Source: Vogesella fluminis
GTDB taxonomy: Bacteria; Pseudomonadota; Gammaproteobacteria; Burkholderiales; Chromobacteriaceae
NCBI RefSeq assembly: GCF_014652335.1
Contig: NZ_BMYP01000009.1
Location: forward strand, 45,061 to 109,060
Length of the DNA stretch: 64,000 nt
Reading direction: 5' to 3'
Shown here: positions 44,491 to 53,501 of the stretch, one piece after another
Layout of the letters: every line of letters begins with the position of its first letter
Position numbering within the stretch: the first letter of the stretch is position 1
Notes under the pieces: generated by a model
The model's database searches: none
Told to the model about the DNA's origin: nothing
The model's input: the letters and a program-made list of their open reading frames with translations, nothing else
Program-made: the position numbers and the translations under genes

Positions 44491-46017
44491 ATGCGGATTG
44501 CCCGTTTTAGCAAAATCGTTGCCACGTTTTACCGTTTCGGTCTCGACGAATTCCTTGCCGGCCGCGCCCGCGTCGGCTTCATTCACCGCCTGTGCCAGCT
44601 GGCGCCGCTGCCGCGCGACCTGTCGGTGCCGTTGCCGCAGCGGGTGCGGCTGGCGCTGGAGGCGCTGGGGCCGATCTTCGTCAAGTTCGGTCAGGTGCTG
44701 TCCACCCGCCGTGACCTGCTGCCGGAGGCGTACGCCGACGCACTGGCCCACCTGCAGGACAATGTGCAGGCCTTCGACGGCGCCATCTCGCGCCAGGTGA
44801 TAGCACGCAATCTGGGGCGGCCGGTGGCGGCGCTGTATGCCGAGTTCGACGACGTGCCGGTGGCCAGCGCCTCGGTGGCGCAGGTGCACCGTGCGCGGCT
44901 GCACGGTAGTGACGGCAAGCCAGGCCGCACGGTGGCGGTCAAGGTGCTGCGCCCGGGCATCCTGCCGGTAATCGAGCAGGACCTGGCGCTGATGCGGACG
45001 CTTGCGCGGCTGGTGGAGCGTTTTCTGCCGGACGGCAAGCGGCTGAAGCCGCTGGAAGTGGTGGCCGAATTCGACCGCCACCTGCACGACGAGCTGGACC
45101 TGATGCACGAGGCCGGCAATGCCAGCCAGCTGCACCGCAACTTCGTCAGCAGCGACATGCTGATCGTGCCGGAGGTGCTCTACGACTACTCGGCGCGCGA
45201 GGTGCTGACGCTGGAGTGGATGGACGGCATTCCGGTGGGGCAGATCGAGCGCCTGCGTGAGGCCGGTGTCGACCTGAAGAAGCTCAGCCGCTTCGGCGTC
45301 GAGATCTTCTTCACCCAGGTGTTCCGCCACGGCTTCTTCCACGCCGACATGCACCCCGGCAATATCTTCGTCGCCGCCGACGGCCGCTACATCGCGCTCG
45401 ACTTCGGCATCGTCGGCAGCCTCACCGAGTCCGACAAGCACTACCTGGCGGTAAATTTCCTCGCCTTCTTCAACCGCGACTACCACCGCGTCGCCACCGC
45501 CCACATCGAATCCGGCTGGGTGCCGAAAGATACCCGCGCCGAGGAGCTGGAAGCGGCGGTGCGCACCGTGTGCGAGCCGATCTTCAACAAGCCGTTGTCG
45601 CAGATCTCCTTCGGCCTGGTGCTGCTGCGCCTGTTCGAGACCAGCCGCCGCTTCAACGTCGAGATCCAGCCGCAGCTGGTGCTGCTGCAGAAGACGCTGC
45701 TCAACATCGAGGGGCTGGGCCGCCAGCTCGACCCCGACCTCGACCTGTGGGACACCGCCAAGCCCTTCCTCACCAAGTGGATGAACGAGCAGATCGGCTG
45801 GCGCGGCCTGCTGCGCACCCTCAAGCACGAGGCACCGCAGTGGGCGACCACGCTGCCGGCGATCCCGCGCCGGCTTAACGAGGCGCTGTCCGGCAAGAGC
45901 ACGGAGCTGGTGGTGCAGGGCTACATCCAGCTGATGCGCGAACAGAAAACGCAGAACTTCCTGCTCAAGCTGATCGCGCTGTTGCTGGTCGCACTGCTGC
46001 TGCGCGACCTGCTGTAA
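44491..46017 (+). CDS. ubiB: UbiB, kinase-like ubiquinone biosynthesis protein
   Basis: The 508-residue ABC1/ADCK-family protein has the KxGQ motif ([16 protein letters not shown]), kinase-like motifs HADMHPGN and ALDFGIVG, and a C-terminal membrane anchor ([18 protein letters not shown]). UbiB proteins are ATPases that help extract quinone intermediates from the membrane. It follows ubiJ by 11 bases, without a clear ribosome site, suggesting coupling. A terminator follows. Confidence 0.96.
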   Translation: MRIARFSKIVATFYRFGLDEFLAGRARVGFIHRLCQLAPLPRDLSVPLPQRVRLALEALGPIFVKFGQVLSTRRDLLPEAYADALAHLQDNVQAFDGAISRQVIARNLGRPVAALYAEFDDVPVASASVAQVHRARLHGSDGKPGRTVAVKVLRPGILPVIEQDLALMRTLARLVERFLPDGKRLKPLEVVAEFDRHLHDELDLMHEAGNASQLHRNFVSSDMLIVPEVLYDYSAREVLTLEWMDGIPVGQIERLREAGVDLKKLSRFGVEIFFTQVFRHGFFHADMHPGNIFVAADGRYIALDFGIVGSLTESDKHYLAVNFLAFFNRDYHRVATAHIESGWVPKDTRAEELEAAVRTVCEPIFNKPLSQISFGLVLLRLFETSRRFNVEIQPQLVLLQKTLLNIEGLGRQLDPDLDLWDTAKPFLTKWMNEQIGWRGLLRTLKHEAPQWATTLPAIPRRLNEALSGKSTELVVQGYIQLMREQKTQNFLLKLIALLLVALLLRDLL

Positions 46018-46040
46018 CGCATACCTGTCCTGTTCCATGC

Positions 46041-46066
46041 AAAGCCGCCTGCGGGCGGCTTTGTTG
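46041..46066 (+). terminator. Terminator of the queA-ubiB gene cluster
   Basis: AAAGCCGCC-TGCG-GGCGGCTTT, followed by only a short T-run before the palindromic repeat. Confidence 0.7.
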
Positions 46067-46084
46067 CGGCCAACGTTGGCCGCA
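46065..46084. repeat. Palindrome TGCGGCCAACGTTGGCCGCA after ubiB
   Basis: A perfect 20-base palindrome directly follows the ubiB terminator stem, making a double hairpin at the 3' end of the transcript. Confidence 0.9.
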
Positions 46085-46087
46085 GGG

Positions 46088-46126
46088 TTGACTTTGCGAT
46101 TTAAATATATAAAAATATATAACGTA
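46088..46126 (+). promoter_or_regulatory. AT-rich promoter region of the AhpD-like gene
   Basis: TTGACT (46088-46093) is a good -35. The next 30 bases are A/T only or nearly so (ATATATAAAAATATATAA), with several possible -10 boxes, and form an imperfect inverted repeat. Confidence 0.5.
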
Positions 46127-46157
46127 AATTGTTTAACTCTGACCGCAAGGGAAAATC

Positions 46158-46511
46158 ATGAGCCACAACTATCAGGAACTGACTGCTGCACTGTCGGCCA
46201 AACTGGCCGAATTCCGCAAGGAAATGCCGGACACCATGCGCGGCTTCGGCCAGATGAGCAAAAGCGCACACAGTGATGGCGCGCTGGACAACAAGACCAA
46301 GGAGCTGATCGCGCTGGCAATAGGCATTGCCAATCGCTGCCAGGGCTGCCTTGCCTTTCATGGCAAGGCGCTGGTGGAGCTGGGCTGCACGCGCGCGCAA
46401 TTCATGGAGATGCTGCAGGTGGCGGTATACATGGGCGGCGGGCCGTCGCTGATGACGGCAGCGGAGGCGTTGCTGGCCTACGAGAGCTTCGGTGGCGAGC
46501 GCGCCGGCTAA
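46158..46511 (+). CDS. Carboxymuconolactone decarboxylase / AhpD-like protein
   Basis: The 117-residue protein has the AhpD-type motif C61-x2-C64-x3-H68 (RCQGCLAFHGK), which suggests a thiol-based peroxidase-reducing activity rather than ring decarboxylation. It is a single gene with its own AT-rich promoter. Partner and substrate cannot be named. Confidence 0.88.
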   Translation: MSHNYQELTAALSAKLAEFRKEMPDTMRGFGQMSKSAHSDGALDNKTKELIALAIGIANRCQGCLAFHGKALVELGCTRAQFMEMLQVAVYMGGGPSLMTAAEALLAYESFGGERAG

Positions 46512-46540
46512 GAGAGGTGGCGGTGGCTGGCGGGCAGGCT

Positions 46541-46553
46541 TGCGGCCAACCTT
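46541..46553 (-). repeat. Repeat word AAGGTTGGCCGCA, intergenic copy
   Basis: Exact minus-strand copy between the convergent AhpD-like and glpM genes, followed by a partial second copy (GCCAACCTT at 46554-46562). Confidence 0.85.
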
Positions 46554-46561
46554 GCCAACCT

Positions 46562-46852
46562 TCAGCCCGTCAGCCGCGTCCAGCCCCACAGCAGCAGCGC
46601 GGTGCGGGTGCTGAGCCAGTACACCGCCAGCAGGTACAGCGCGTAGGGCAGCAACGACCACAGCCCGAACAGCGCGGTACGCTGCAAGGCCTGCGCGTCG
46701 CGCTCGCTGCCGACGATGTAGTGCGCGATCAGCGCGAAGGTGGGAAACAGCGGCACCAGCCCGGCAATGTAAAAGGCGCGCGACTGCGACAGCAGCGCGA
46801 TCAGCAGTACCGCCAGTGCGCCGAGGCTGCACTTGGCGAACAGCGCCAGCAT
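46562..46852 (-). CDS. GlpM-family small membrane protein
   Basis: The 96-residue protein has about three hydrophobic helices and the GlpM hallmark AFYIAGLVPLFPTFALIAHYIVG. In Pseudomonas, glpM was linked to alginate production and glycerol metabolism; the molecular role is unknown. It overlaps the stop of the preceding Mth938-like gene (TGATG), so the two are cotranscribed. Confidence 0.85.
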   Translation of the reverse strand: MLALFAKCSLGALAVLLIALLSQSRAFYIAGLVPLFPTFALIAHYIVGSERDAQALQRTALFGLWSLLPYALYLLAVYWLSTRTALLLWGWTRLTG

Positions 46853-47220
46853 CAGTCCTGCAGCAGCGCGGCGACCACGCCGCGGCCTTCGGCCAGCAGG
46901 ATGTTATAGGTGCGGCACAGCGCGGCGGTGTCCATCACCTCGACGCCGATGCCGGCATTGGTCAGCGCCGCGTACAGCTTGGGGTGCGGAAAGCGCAGCT
47001 TGCTGCCGGTGCCCAGCAGCACCAGTTCCGGCTGCTTGGCCAGCACCGCGGCAAAGTCGGCGTCGCTGAAATCCTCGAAGCGGGCCGGGCGCCACGGCGT
47101 GATGCTGTCGGCGGTGACGATCAGGCTACCCTCGTGGCGCACCTTGTTGATCTCGACATGACCGGCGCTGGAGGCGGTGAACAGGTTGGATCCGGCGGTG
47201 TCGGCTTCGTGAAGTTTCAT
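46852..47220 (-). CDS. Mth938/NDUFAF3-like domain protein
   Basis: The 122-residue protein has the DUF498/Mth938 fold with VLLGTGSKLRFPHPKLYAAL and GIGVEVMDTAALCRTYNILLAEGRGVVAALL. Homologues (mitochondrial NDUFAF3) assist complex I assembly; the bacterial role is unknown. The ATG at 47220 follows AGGATG; a longer frame upstream lacks resemblance. It is divergent from alaA. Confidence 0.88.
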   Translation of the reverse strand: MKLHEADTAGSNLFTASSAGHVEINKVRHEGSLIVTADSITPWRPARFEDFSDADFAAVLAKQPELVLLGTGSKLRFPHPKLYAALTNAGIGVEVMDTAALCRTYNILLAEGRGVVAALLQD

Positions 47221-47361
47221 GATGTCATCCTGGCGTGAGAAGCTGGTGCAGTGCACCACGTATTGGGATAGGATTATAGCTTGCCCGCAAGCGGTGCATG
47301 CCCTGCATTGCGCTTGCGACATATCGTGAACCGACACCTCCAGCCAGTGGTAACAGTGCCC

Positions 47362-48591
47362 ATGCAGCCCATCCAGAAATCACAAAAACTCGCCAACGTC
47401 TGCTACGACATTCGTGGCCCGGTACTCGAACACGCCAAGCGCATGGAAGAGGAAGGTCACCGCATCATCAAGCTCAATATCGGCAATCCGGCGCCATTCG
47501 GCTTTTTTGCCCCGGACGAGATCATCGAAGACGTGATCGCCAATTTGCAGAATGCGTCCGGCTATTGTGATTCCAAGGGCCTGTTCGCCGCGCGCAAGGC
47601 GATCATGCACTACGCGCAGCAAAAGCATATTCCCAACGTCGGCATGGAAGACATCTACATCGGCAACGGTGTGTCCGAGCTGATCGTGATGGCGATGCAG
47701 GCGCTGCTGGACAACGGCGACGAGGTACTGGTACCGGCGCCGGATTATCCGCTGTGGACGGCGGCGGTAAGCCTGGCCGGCGGCCGCCCGGTGCACTACC
47801 TGTGCGACGAGGCCGAGGGCTGGATGCCGTCCATCGCCGACATCCGTGCCAAGATCACGCCGCGCACCAAGGCGCTGGTGGTGATCAACCCCAACAACCC
47901 GACCGGTGCGCTGTACCCGGACCACATCCTGCAGCAGCTGGTCGAGGTCGCCCGCGAGTTCGGCCTCATCCTTTACGCCGACGAAATTTACGACAAGGTG
48001 CTGTTCGACGGCGCCAAACACACCTCGATTGCCGCACTGGCGCCGGACCTGCTGGTGTGCACTTTCAACGGCCTGTCGAAAAACTACCGTGCCTGCGGCT
48101 ACCGCGCCGGCTGGATGATCCTCGCCGGTGAAAAACGCCATGCCAAGGACTATATCGAAGGCCTCAACATGCTGGCTTCGATGCGGCTGTGTGCCAACGT
48201 ACCGGCACAGTACGCGATCCAGACCGCGCTCGGCGGTTACCAGAGCATCGACGACCTGGTGGCGCCCGGCGGCCGTCTCGCGCGTCAGCGCGATCTGGCC
48301 TGGGAGCTGCTGACCGCCATTCCCGGTGTCACCTGTGTCAAGCCGCAGGGCGCGCTGTACCTGTTCCCGCGGCTGGATCCGGCCATCTATCCGATCGAGG
48401 ACGACCAGCAGTTCATCCTGGAGTTGCTGCAGCAGGAGCGCGTGCTGCTGGTGCAGGGCAGCGGCTTCAACTGGGTTGCCCCCGATCACTTCCGCGTGGT
48501 ATTCCTGCCTAACAGTGACGACCTGACCGAGGCCATTGGCCGCATCGCGCGTTTTCTGGAAAACTACCGCAAACAGCACGGTACCGCCTGA
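47362..48591 (+). CDS. alaA: Alanine aminotransferase AlaA (pyruvate-forming, PLP-dependent)
   Basis: The 409-residue class I aminotransferase interconverts alanine + 2-oxoglutarate and pyruvate + glutamate. The PLP lysine is K240 (GLSKNYRACGYRAGW), with NPNNPTGALYP and DEIYDKVLFDG upstream. The N-terminus QKSQKLANVCYDIRGPVLEHAKRMEEEGHRIIKLNIGNP fits AlaA (YfbQ). It precedes hom-thrC but is separated by a terminator. Confidence 0.93.
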   Translation: MQPIQKSQKLANVCYDIRGPVLEHAKRMEEEGHRIIKLNIGNPAPFGFFAPDEIIEDVIANLQNASGYCDSKGLFAARKAIMHYAQQKHIPNVGMEDIYIGNGVSELIVMAMQALLDNGDEVLVPAPDYPLWTAAVSLAGGRPVHYLCDEAEGWMPSIADIRAKITPRTKALVVINPNNPTGALYPDHILQQLVEVAREFGLILYADEIYDKVLFDGAKHTSIAALAPDLLVCTFNGLSKNYRACGYRAGWMILAGEKRHAKDYIEGLNMLASMRLCANVPAQYAIQTALGGYQSIDDLVAPGGRLARQRDLAWELLTAIPGVTCVKPQGALYLFPRLDPAIYPIEDDQQFILELLQQERVLLVQGSGFNWVAPDHFRVVFLPNSDDLTEAIGRIARFLENYRKQHGTA

Positions 48592-48600
48592 TCGTGATGC

Positions 48601-48627
48601 AAAGGGGAGCCGCGGGCTCCCCTTTTT
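48601..48627 (+). terminator. Terminator of alaA
   Basis: AAAGGGGAGCC-GCG-GGCTCCCCTTT continuing in TT. Confidence 0.9.
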
Positions 48628-48659
48628 CGCGCACGGCAGGACGCCCAGTACGGCTAATC

Positions 48660-48672
48660 AAGGTTGGCCGCA
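48660..48672 (+). repeat. Repeat word AAGGTTGGCCGCA, intergenic copy
   Basis: Exact copy between the alaA terminator and hom, 49 bases before the hom start. Confidence 0.85.
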
Positions 48673-48720
48673 CTGGACGCCTTGCGCCAGGGACAAATCA
48701 ATAACACTTTGGAGTTCAGC

Positions 48721-50031
48721 ATGAAACCGATCAACATTGGTCTGATGGGAGTGGGAACAGTCGGTGGCGGTACCGCCACCGTATTGAAGCGCAACGCGGA
48801 AGAGATCAGCCGCCGGGCCGGACGCGAGATCCGCCTGTTCATGGCCGCCAACCGCGATCTGGCGCGCGCGCGCGAAGTCGTCGGCGACGGCGTGCCGCTG
48901 GTCGACGACGCCTTCCAGGTGGTCAACCATCCGGAAGTCGACATCGTGGTCGAGCTGATCGGCGGCGACACCATCGCCAAGGAGCTGGTGCTCAAGGCCA
49001 TCGACAACGGCAAGCATGTGGTCACCGCCAACAAGAAGCTCTTGGCGATGCACGGCAACGAGATCTTCGCCCGCGCCCAGGAAAAGGGCGTGATGGTGGC
49101 GTTCGAGGCCGCGGTGGCCGGCGGCATCCCCATCATCAAGGCGCTGCGCGAAGGCCTGTCCGCCAACCGCATCGAGTGGCTGGCCGGCATCATCAACGGC
49201 ACCTCCAATTTCATCCTGTCGGAAATGCGCGAAAAAGGCGCCGATTTCGCTGACGTGCTGAAAGAGGCGCAGCGTCTGGGCTACGCCGAAGCCGACCCGA
49301 CCTTCGACGTGGAAGGCCACGACGCCGGCCACAAGCTGACCATCATGGCGGCGATCGCGTTCGGCATCCCGATGAACTTCGACAACTGCTACCTGGAAGG
49401 CATCAGCCAGCTGGAAGGCAAGGATATCCAGTACGCGGAAGAGCTGGGCTACCGCGTCAAGCTCTTGGGCCTGACCCGCCGCACCGACAAGGGCGTCGAG
49501 CTGCGCGTGCACCCGACGCTGATCCCGGAAGACCAGCTGATCGCCAACGTCAACGGCGTGATGAACGCGGTGCTGGTGCGTGGCGACGCCATCGGCCAGG
49601 CGCTGTTCAACGGTCCGGGCGCCGGTGCGCTGCCGACCGCGTCGGCGGTGGTGGCCGACATCGTCGATGTCGCGCGCCTGTTGACCTCCGATCCGGAACA
49701 CCGCGTGCCACATCTGGCATTCCAGCCGGACCGGCTGCAGAACCTGCCCATCCTGCCGATGGGCGAGGTGGTCAGCAGCTACTACCTGCGCATCCAGGCC
49801 GCCGACCGCGCCGGGGTGATGGCCGACATCACCCGCCTGCTGGCGGAAAACAACATCTCGATCGAGGCGCTGATCCAGAAGGGCTCCGCCACCGACGGTT
49901 CCGCCGAGATCGTGATCCTGACCCACCGCGTGGTGGAAAAGTCCGCCAACAAGGCGATCGCCGCCATCGAGGCGCTGGACAGCGTCGCCGGCAAGGTGGT
50001 GCGCCTGCGCATGGAAGAGCTGAATGGCTAA
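48721..50031 (+). CDS. hom: Homoserine dehydrogenase
   Basis: The 436-residue enzyme reduces aspartate semialdehyde to homoserine, the branch point to threonine and methionine. The NAD-binding motif GLMGVGTVGGGT lies at residues 7-18, GIINGTSNFIL and EAQRLGYAEADPTFDVEGHDAGHKL form the catalytic domain, and a C-terminal ACT domain (about 355-430) allows threonine feedback. GGAG precedes the ATG. It overlaps the following small gene by eight bases. Confidence 0.96.
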   Translation: MKPINIGLMGVGTVGGGTATVLKRNAEEISRRAGREIRLFMAANRDLARAREVVGDGVPLVDDAFQVVNHPEVDIVVELIGGDTIAKELVLKAIDNGKHVVTANKKLLAMHGNEIFARAQEKGVMVAFEAAVAGGIPIIKALREGLSANRIEWLAGIINGTSNFILSEMREKGADFADVLKEAQRLGYAEADPTFDVEGHDAGHKLTIMAAIAFGIPMNFDNCYLEGISQLEGKDIQYAEELGYRVKLLGLTRRTDKGVELRVHPTLIPEDQLIANVNGVMNAVLVRGDAIGQALFNGPGAGALPTASAVVADIVDVARLLTSDPEHRVPHLAFQPDRLQNLPILPMGEVVSSYYLRIQAADRAGVMADITRLLAENNISIEALIQKGSATDGSAEIVILTHRVVEKSANKAIAAIEALDSVAGKVVRLRMEELNG

Positions 50032-50368
50032 GCGTGGCTGGCTGCTGTTGCTGCTGCCGGCGCTGGCTTGTGCCGGCAACGTCGCCAGTGACGGTGCTGG
50101 CGCGATCCCGCGCCAGCCGGTGATACAACTGCTGACCGCCGCCTGTCTGGCCAAGGCCGGGCAGGAACCGCTGCTGAAAAGCCTGCTCAGCAGCCCGGCG
50201 GCGGCCAGCGCCTACTGCGGCTGCGCCGGCGAGCGCATCGTCGGCGGCCTCAGCGACGGCGAATTGATGGATGCAGTCAGCAAGGGCAAGGGCGTGGCGC
50301 AGGATCCGGTATGGAAACGGCGCCTGCTCAATGTCGGACTGCAATGTCTGGATCAACTGGTTAAATGA
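50024..50368 (+). CDS. Small exported cysteine-containing protein of unknown function
   Basis: The 114-residue protein has a signal peptide (MAKRGWLLLLLPALACAG) and a short helical mature part with cysteines in TAACLAK, AYCGCAGE and LQCLDQ, which could form two disulfides. I do not recognise a family. It overlaps hom by eight bases and thrC by four, so it is tightly coupled to threonine synthesis genes although its product should be periplasmic. Its reading frame has codon use like that of its neighbours. Confidence 0.75.
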   Translation: MAKRGWLLLLLPALACAGNVASDGAGAIPRQPVIQLLTAACLAKAGQEPLLKSLLSSPAAASAYCGCAGERIVGGLSDGELMDAVSKGKGVAQDPVWKRRLLNVGLQCLDQLVK

Positions 50369-51780
50369 ACAACATGCGATACATCAGCACCCGTGGCGGC
50401 ATGGCGCCGCTTGAATTCTCCGACACCATCCTGATGGGCCTGGCCCCGGACGGCGGCCTGGCGCTGCCGGAAAGCTATCCGCAGATCACGCGCGCGCAGC
50501 TGGACGCCTGGCGCGGCCTGTCCTACGCCGATCTCGCCTTCGAGATCGTCAGCCTGTTCGCCACCGACATCCCGGCGGCCGACCTCAAGGACATCCTCGA
50601 CCGCACCTATACCGCCGAGGTGTACGGCAGCGCAGCCATCACCCCGGTGAAGCGCCTGCACGACGGCCTGGTGATCCTGGAACTGTCCAACGGCCCGACG
50701 CTGGCGTTCAAGGACATGGCGATGCAGTTCCTTGGCAACCTGTTCGAGTATGTGCTGGCCAAAAAGGGCGAGCAGCTCAACATTCTCGGCGCCACCTCCG
50801 GCGATACCGGCTCCGCCGCCGAGTACGCGATGCGCGGCAAGGCCGGCATCAACGTGTTCATGCTCAGCCCGGACGGCCTGATGAGTCCGTTCCAGCGCGC
50901 GCAGATGTACAGCCTGCAGGACGCCAACATCCACAACATCGCCATCAAGGGCATGTTCGACGACTGCCAGGATATCGTGAAGGCCGTGCAGAACGATCAT
51001 GCCTTCAAGGCCAGGTACAAGGTCGGCACCGTCAACTCCATCAACTGGGCACGCATCGTGGCGCAGGTGGTGTACTACTTCAAGGGCTACTTCAACGCGA
51101 CCGCCAGCAACGACGAACAGGTCAGCTTCTGCGTGCCGTCCGGCAACTTCGGCAATGTCTGCGCCGGCCACATCGCGCGCCAGATGGGGCTGCCGGTACA
51201 GCGCCTGATCGTGGCCACCAACGAGAACGACGTGCTGGACGAGTTCTTCAAGAGCGGCAAGTACGCGCCGCGCGGCACCGCCAACACCTGGGTCACCTCC
51301 AGCCCGTCGATGGACATCTCCAAGGCGTCCAACTTCGAGCGCTTCATCTTCGACCTGGTCGGCCGCGACGGCGACAAGGTCAAGGCGCTGTGGGCCGAGG
51401 TCGACAGCGGCAAGGGCTTCGATCTTGCGGCCAACCTTGGCGCTGTGCGTGAGCGCTTCGGCTTCGTGTCCGGCAAGAGCACGCACGCCGACCGTCTGGC
51501 CACCATCCGCGCGGTGGACGCCGAGGACGGTGTGGTGGTGGATACCCACACCGCCGACGGCATCAAGGTGGCGCGCGAAGTGCGCCTGCCGGGCGAAACC
51601 ATCGTCTGCCTGGAAACGGCGCTGCCGGCCAAGTTCGCCGACACCATCCGCGAGGCGCTGAACCGCGACGCGCCGCGCCCGGCCGGCTTCGACGGCCTGG
51701 AAGACCTGCCGCAACGGGTGACGGTATTCGATGCCGATGCCGGCGCGGTGAAGGCCTATATCGAACGGGCGCTGAACTGA
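50365..51780 (+). CDS. thrC: Threonine synthase
   Basis: The 471-residue PLP enzyme turns O-phosphohomoserine into threonine. MRYISTRGG is the conserved start, K116 (TLAFKDMAMQF) binds PLP, and GATSGDTGSAAEYAMRG the phosphate. The ATG overlaps the stop of the preceding small gene. An exact repeat word at 51426-51438 encodes AANL. A terminator follows. Confidence 0.96.
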   Translation: MNNMRYISTRGGMAPLEFSDTILMGLAPDGGLALPESYPQITRAQLDAWRGLSYADLAFEIVSLFATDIPAADLKDILDRTYTAEVYGSAAITPVKRLHDGLVILELSNGPTLAFKDMAMQFLGNLFEYVLAKKGEQLNILGATSGDTGSAAEYAMRGKAGINVFMLSPDGLMSPFQRAQMYSLQDANIHNIAIKGMFDDCQDIVKAVQNDHAFKARYKVGTVNSINWARIVAQVVYYFKGYFNATASNDEQVSFCVPSGNFGNVCAGHIARQMGLPVQRLIVATNENDVLDEFFKSGKYAPRGTANTWVTSSPSMDISKASNFERFIFDLVGRDGDKVKALWAEVDSGKGFDLAANLGAVRERFGFVSGKSTHADRLATIRAVDAEDGVVVDTHTADGIKVAREVRLPGETIVCLETALPAKFADTIREALNRDAPRPAGFDGLEDLPQRVTVFDADAGAVKAYIERALN

Positions 51781-51805
51781 GCCAGTCCGCCCCTGCCACA
51801 TCCCG

Positions 51806-51832
51806 GCCCCTGCCCAATGGCAGGGGCTTTTT
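51806..51832 (+). terminator. Terminator of hom-thrC
   Basis: GCCCCTGCC-CAAT-GGCAGGGGC followed by TTTTT. Confidence 0.9.
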
Positions 51833-51882
51833 GTTATCCGCTGTCCGGCGCCAGGCTGTGGTCGCGCAGGTCGGCAATCGTT

Positions 51883-51911
51883 TTTGCATGCTCGGGTGGC
51901 GCGGGTACAAT
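51883..51911 (+). promoter_or_regulatory. flgA promoter close to the start codon
   Basis: TTTGCA (51883-51888), 17 bases, TACAAT (51906-51911). The -10 box is only six bases from the flgA ATG, so the transcript would be almost leaderless. Confidence 0.45.
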
Positions 51912-51917
51912 GGGCGG

Positions 51918-52598
51918 ATGATGCGAAACCCATTGTTGTACGGCCTGTTGCTGCTCAGCCAGTTCGCCAGCGCCGCCGGCGTGCAGGACCTGCGCCAGCT
52001 GGAGCAGGTGGCAAAGGCGTTTGCCGAGGCGGACGCCGGTAGCGACGGCTTCCGCTACCAGGCCGGTAAGGCCGATCCGCGCCTGCGCCTGCCGGCCTGT
52101 GCGCAGCCGCCTGTGGCCACCTGGCCGGCCGGGCAGAGGCCGCCGTTCACGGCGCTGGAACTGGCCTGTGCCGGACAGGGCTGGCGCATCCTGCTGCCGG
52201 TGACCGCCAGCCAGCTCAGCGTCGGCTACGTCACCACCCGGCAGTTGCGCGCCGGCGAGGTGCTGCGGGAGACGGACATCAGGCTGGCGCCGGTCAGCAA
52301 CCGTGCGCTGGCGCTGCAGGCGGTGCGCGATCCGGCGCTGTTGGTGGGCAAGGCGCTGCGCAGCACCCTGCCGGCCGGCAGCCTGTTGCGCGAAAGCCAG
52401 CTGCGCCTGCCGCTGGTGATCAGGACCAACCAGCCGGTCCGGGTGCAGGTCTCCGGAGACGGTTTTGTCATCGGCAGCGATGCGGTGGCGCTGGGCAATG
52501 CCGCTGTCGGCGAACGGCTGAATGTGCGGGTGCCGTCCGGCAAGGTGATATCGGGCGTGGTGCAGGAAGACCTGAGCATCTTGATGGCGATGCCCTGA
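51918..52598 (+). CDS. flgA: Flagellar P-ring assembly chaperone FlgA
   Basis: The 226-residue periplasmic protein has a signal peptide (MMRNPLLYGLLLLSQFASA) and a C-terminal SAF/ChapFlgA domain (YVTTRQLRAGEVLRETDIRL...; SGDGFVIGSDAVALGNAAVGERLNVRVPSGKVISGVV). It helps FlgI form the P-ring. Two adjacent ATGs are possible. It lies upstream of flgM-flgN in the same direction; the flgB operon is not adjacent. Confidence 0.93.
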   Translation: MMRNPLLYGLLLLSQFASAAGVQDLRQLEQVAKAFAEADAGSDGFRYQAGKADPRLRLPACAQPPVATWPAGQRPPFTALELACAGQGWRILLPVTASQLSVGYVTTRQLRAGEVLRETDIRLAPVSNRALALQAVRDPALLVGKALRSTLPAGSLLRESQLRLPLVIRTNQPVRVQVSGDGFVIGSDAVALGNAAVGERLNVRVPSGKVISGVVQEDLSILMAMP

Positions 52599-52606
52599 AA
52601 AAAAAG

Positions 52607-52633
52607 TCAAGTTTCTGGATTTTCGGGCGATAA
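52607..52633 (+). promoter_or_regulatory. Sigma-28 (FliA) promoter of flgM-flgN
   Basis: TCAAGTTT, 11 bases, GGCGATAA. This matches the flagellar sigma-28 consensus TAAAGTTT-N11-GCCGATAA with two mismatches and stands 40 bases before flgM. Confidence 0.85.
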
Positions 52634-52673
52634 TGACTTCAGATTACAAAACTTTTTGCCGGGCAGGTGACAT

Positions 52674-52958
52674 ATGAAAATCGACAACTCGGGCAAGGTG
52701 GCGGCGGCCTACGGTGCACCGGTGCGTGCTGCCAAGAAGGAAGATGCGGCCACTACCGCATCGCAAACAGCATCGCGTAGCGAAAGCGTGGCCATCAGCT
52801 CGCAGGGCCTCGCCAAGGCGGCGCAGGCGGCCGAGGTTTTTGATGCGGACAAGGTTGCCGCCATCAAGGCTGCCATCGCCGCCGGTGAGTTCAAGATCAA
52901 TCCGGAAGCCATTGCCGACAGCCTGATCGCCAGCACGCGCGAGTTGCTGGCCGGCTGA
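52674..52958 (+). CDS. flgM: Anti-sigma-28 factor FlgM
   Basis: The 94-residue largely disordered protein MKIDNSGKVAAAYGAP... has the conserved C-terminal helix region FDADKVAAIKAAIAAGEFKINPEAIADSLIAS that binds FliA. It holds sigma-28 inactive until the hook is complete and FlgM is exported. A sigma-28 promoter in front gives feedback control. flgN follows after 15 bases. Confidence 0.95.
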   Translation: MKIDNSGKVAAAYGAPVRAAKKEDAATTASQTASRSESVAISSQGLAKAAQAAEVFDADKVAAIKAAIAAGEFKINPEAIADSLIASTRELLAG

Positions 52959-52973
52959 TAGCGGAAACGCGCA

Positions 52974-53438
52974 ATGCCAAGCGAACTGTTCTTGCAGCAG
53001 TGCCGGCAGGAGACTGCGGCGCTGCATGCGCTATTGTCGTTGCTGGAGGATGAGCAGCGCGCGATCGTGCGTTTTGATGCGCTGAAACTGGATGCCTGCG
53101 CTGTCAGCAAGCAGCAGCAACTGCAGCTGCTGCAGGACAGCAAGGCGCAGCGTCTGGCGCTGTTGGCCGCACACCGGCTGGACGGCAAGACCGCTTTCCT
53201 GCAATGGCTGTCCGCCGCCGGACCTGCGGTGCAACAAGCCTGGATGGCGCTGGAACACGAACTGGCCAAGGTGCAGGCACTGAATGACGGCAATGCCGCG
53301 ATGGCGGCGGAGCGCATGGCTTTTGCCAACGAGGCGCTGGCTGTGCTGCGCGAGGAGGCCAAGGCCATCGACGGTTACGGCCGCGATGGCAACTTTGCCG
53401 CCACCCAGGCGGCATCGCGCCGTCTGGGTTCTGCCTGA
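52974..53438 (+). CDS. flgN: Flagellar export chaperone FlgN
   Basis: The 154-residue helical protein (LFLQQCRQETAALHALLSLLEDEQRAIVRFDALKLDACAVSKQQQLQLLQDSKAQR) belongs to the FlgN family, which guards the hook-associated proteins FlgK and FlgL before export. It is coexpressed with flgM. Confidence 0.88.
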   Translation: MPSELFLQQCRQETAALHALLSLLEDEQRAIVRFDALKLDACAVSKQQQLQLLQDSKAQRLALLAAHRLDGKTAFLQWLSAAGPAVQQAWMALEHELAKVQALNDGNAAMAAERMAFANEALAVLREEAKAIDGYGRDGNFAATQAASRRLGSA

Positions 53439-53501
53439 CAGCGACTGTTGTTTTTGTGTTATCTTTCCTCGCGAGTTCATCTCTTGCGTCTGCGTTAATT
53501 C

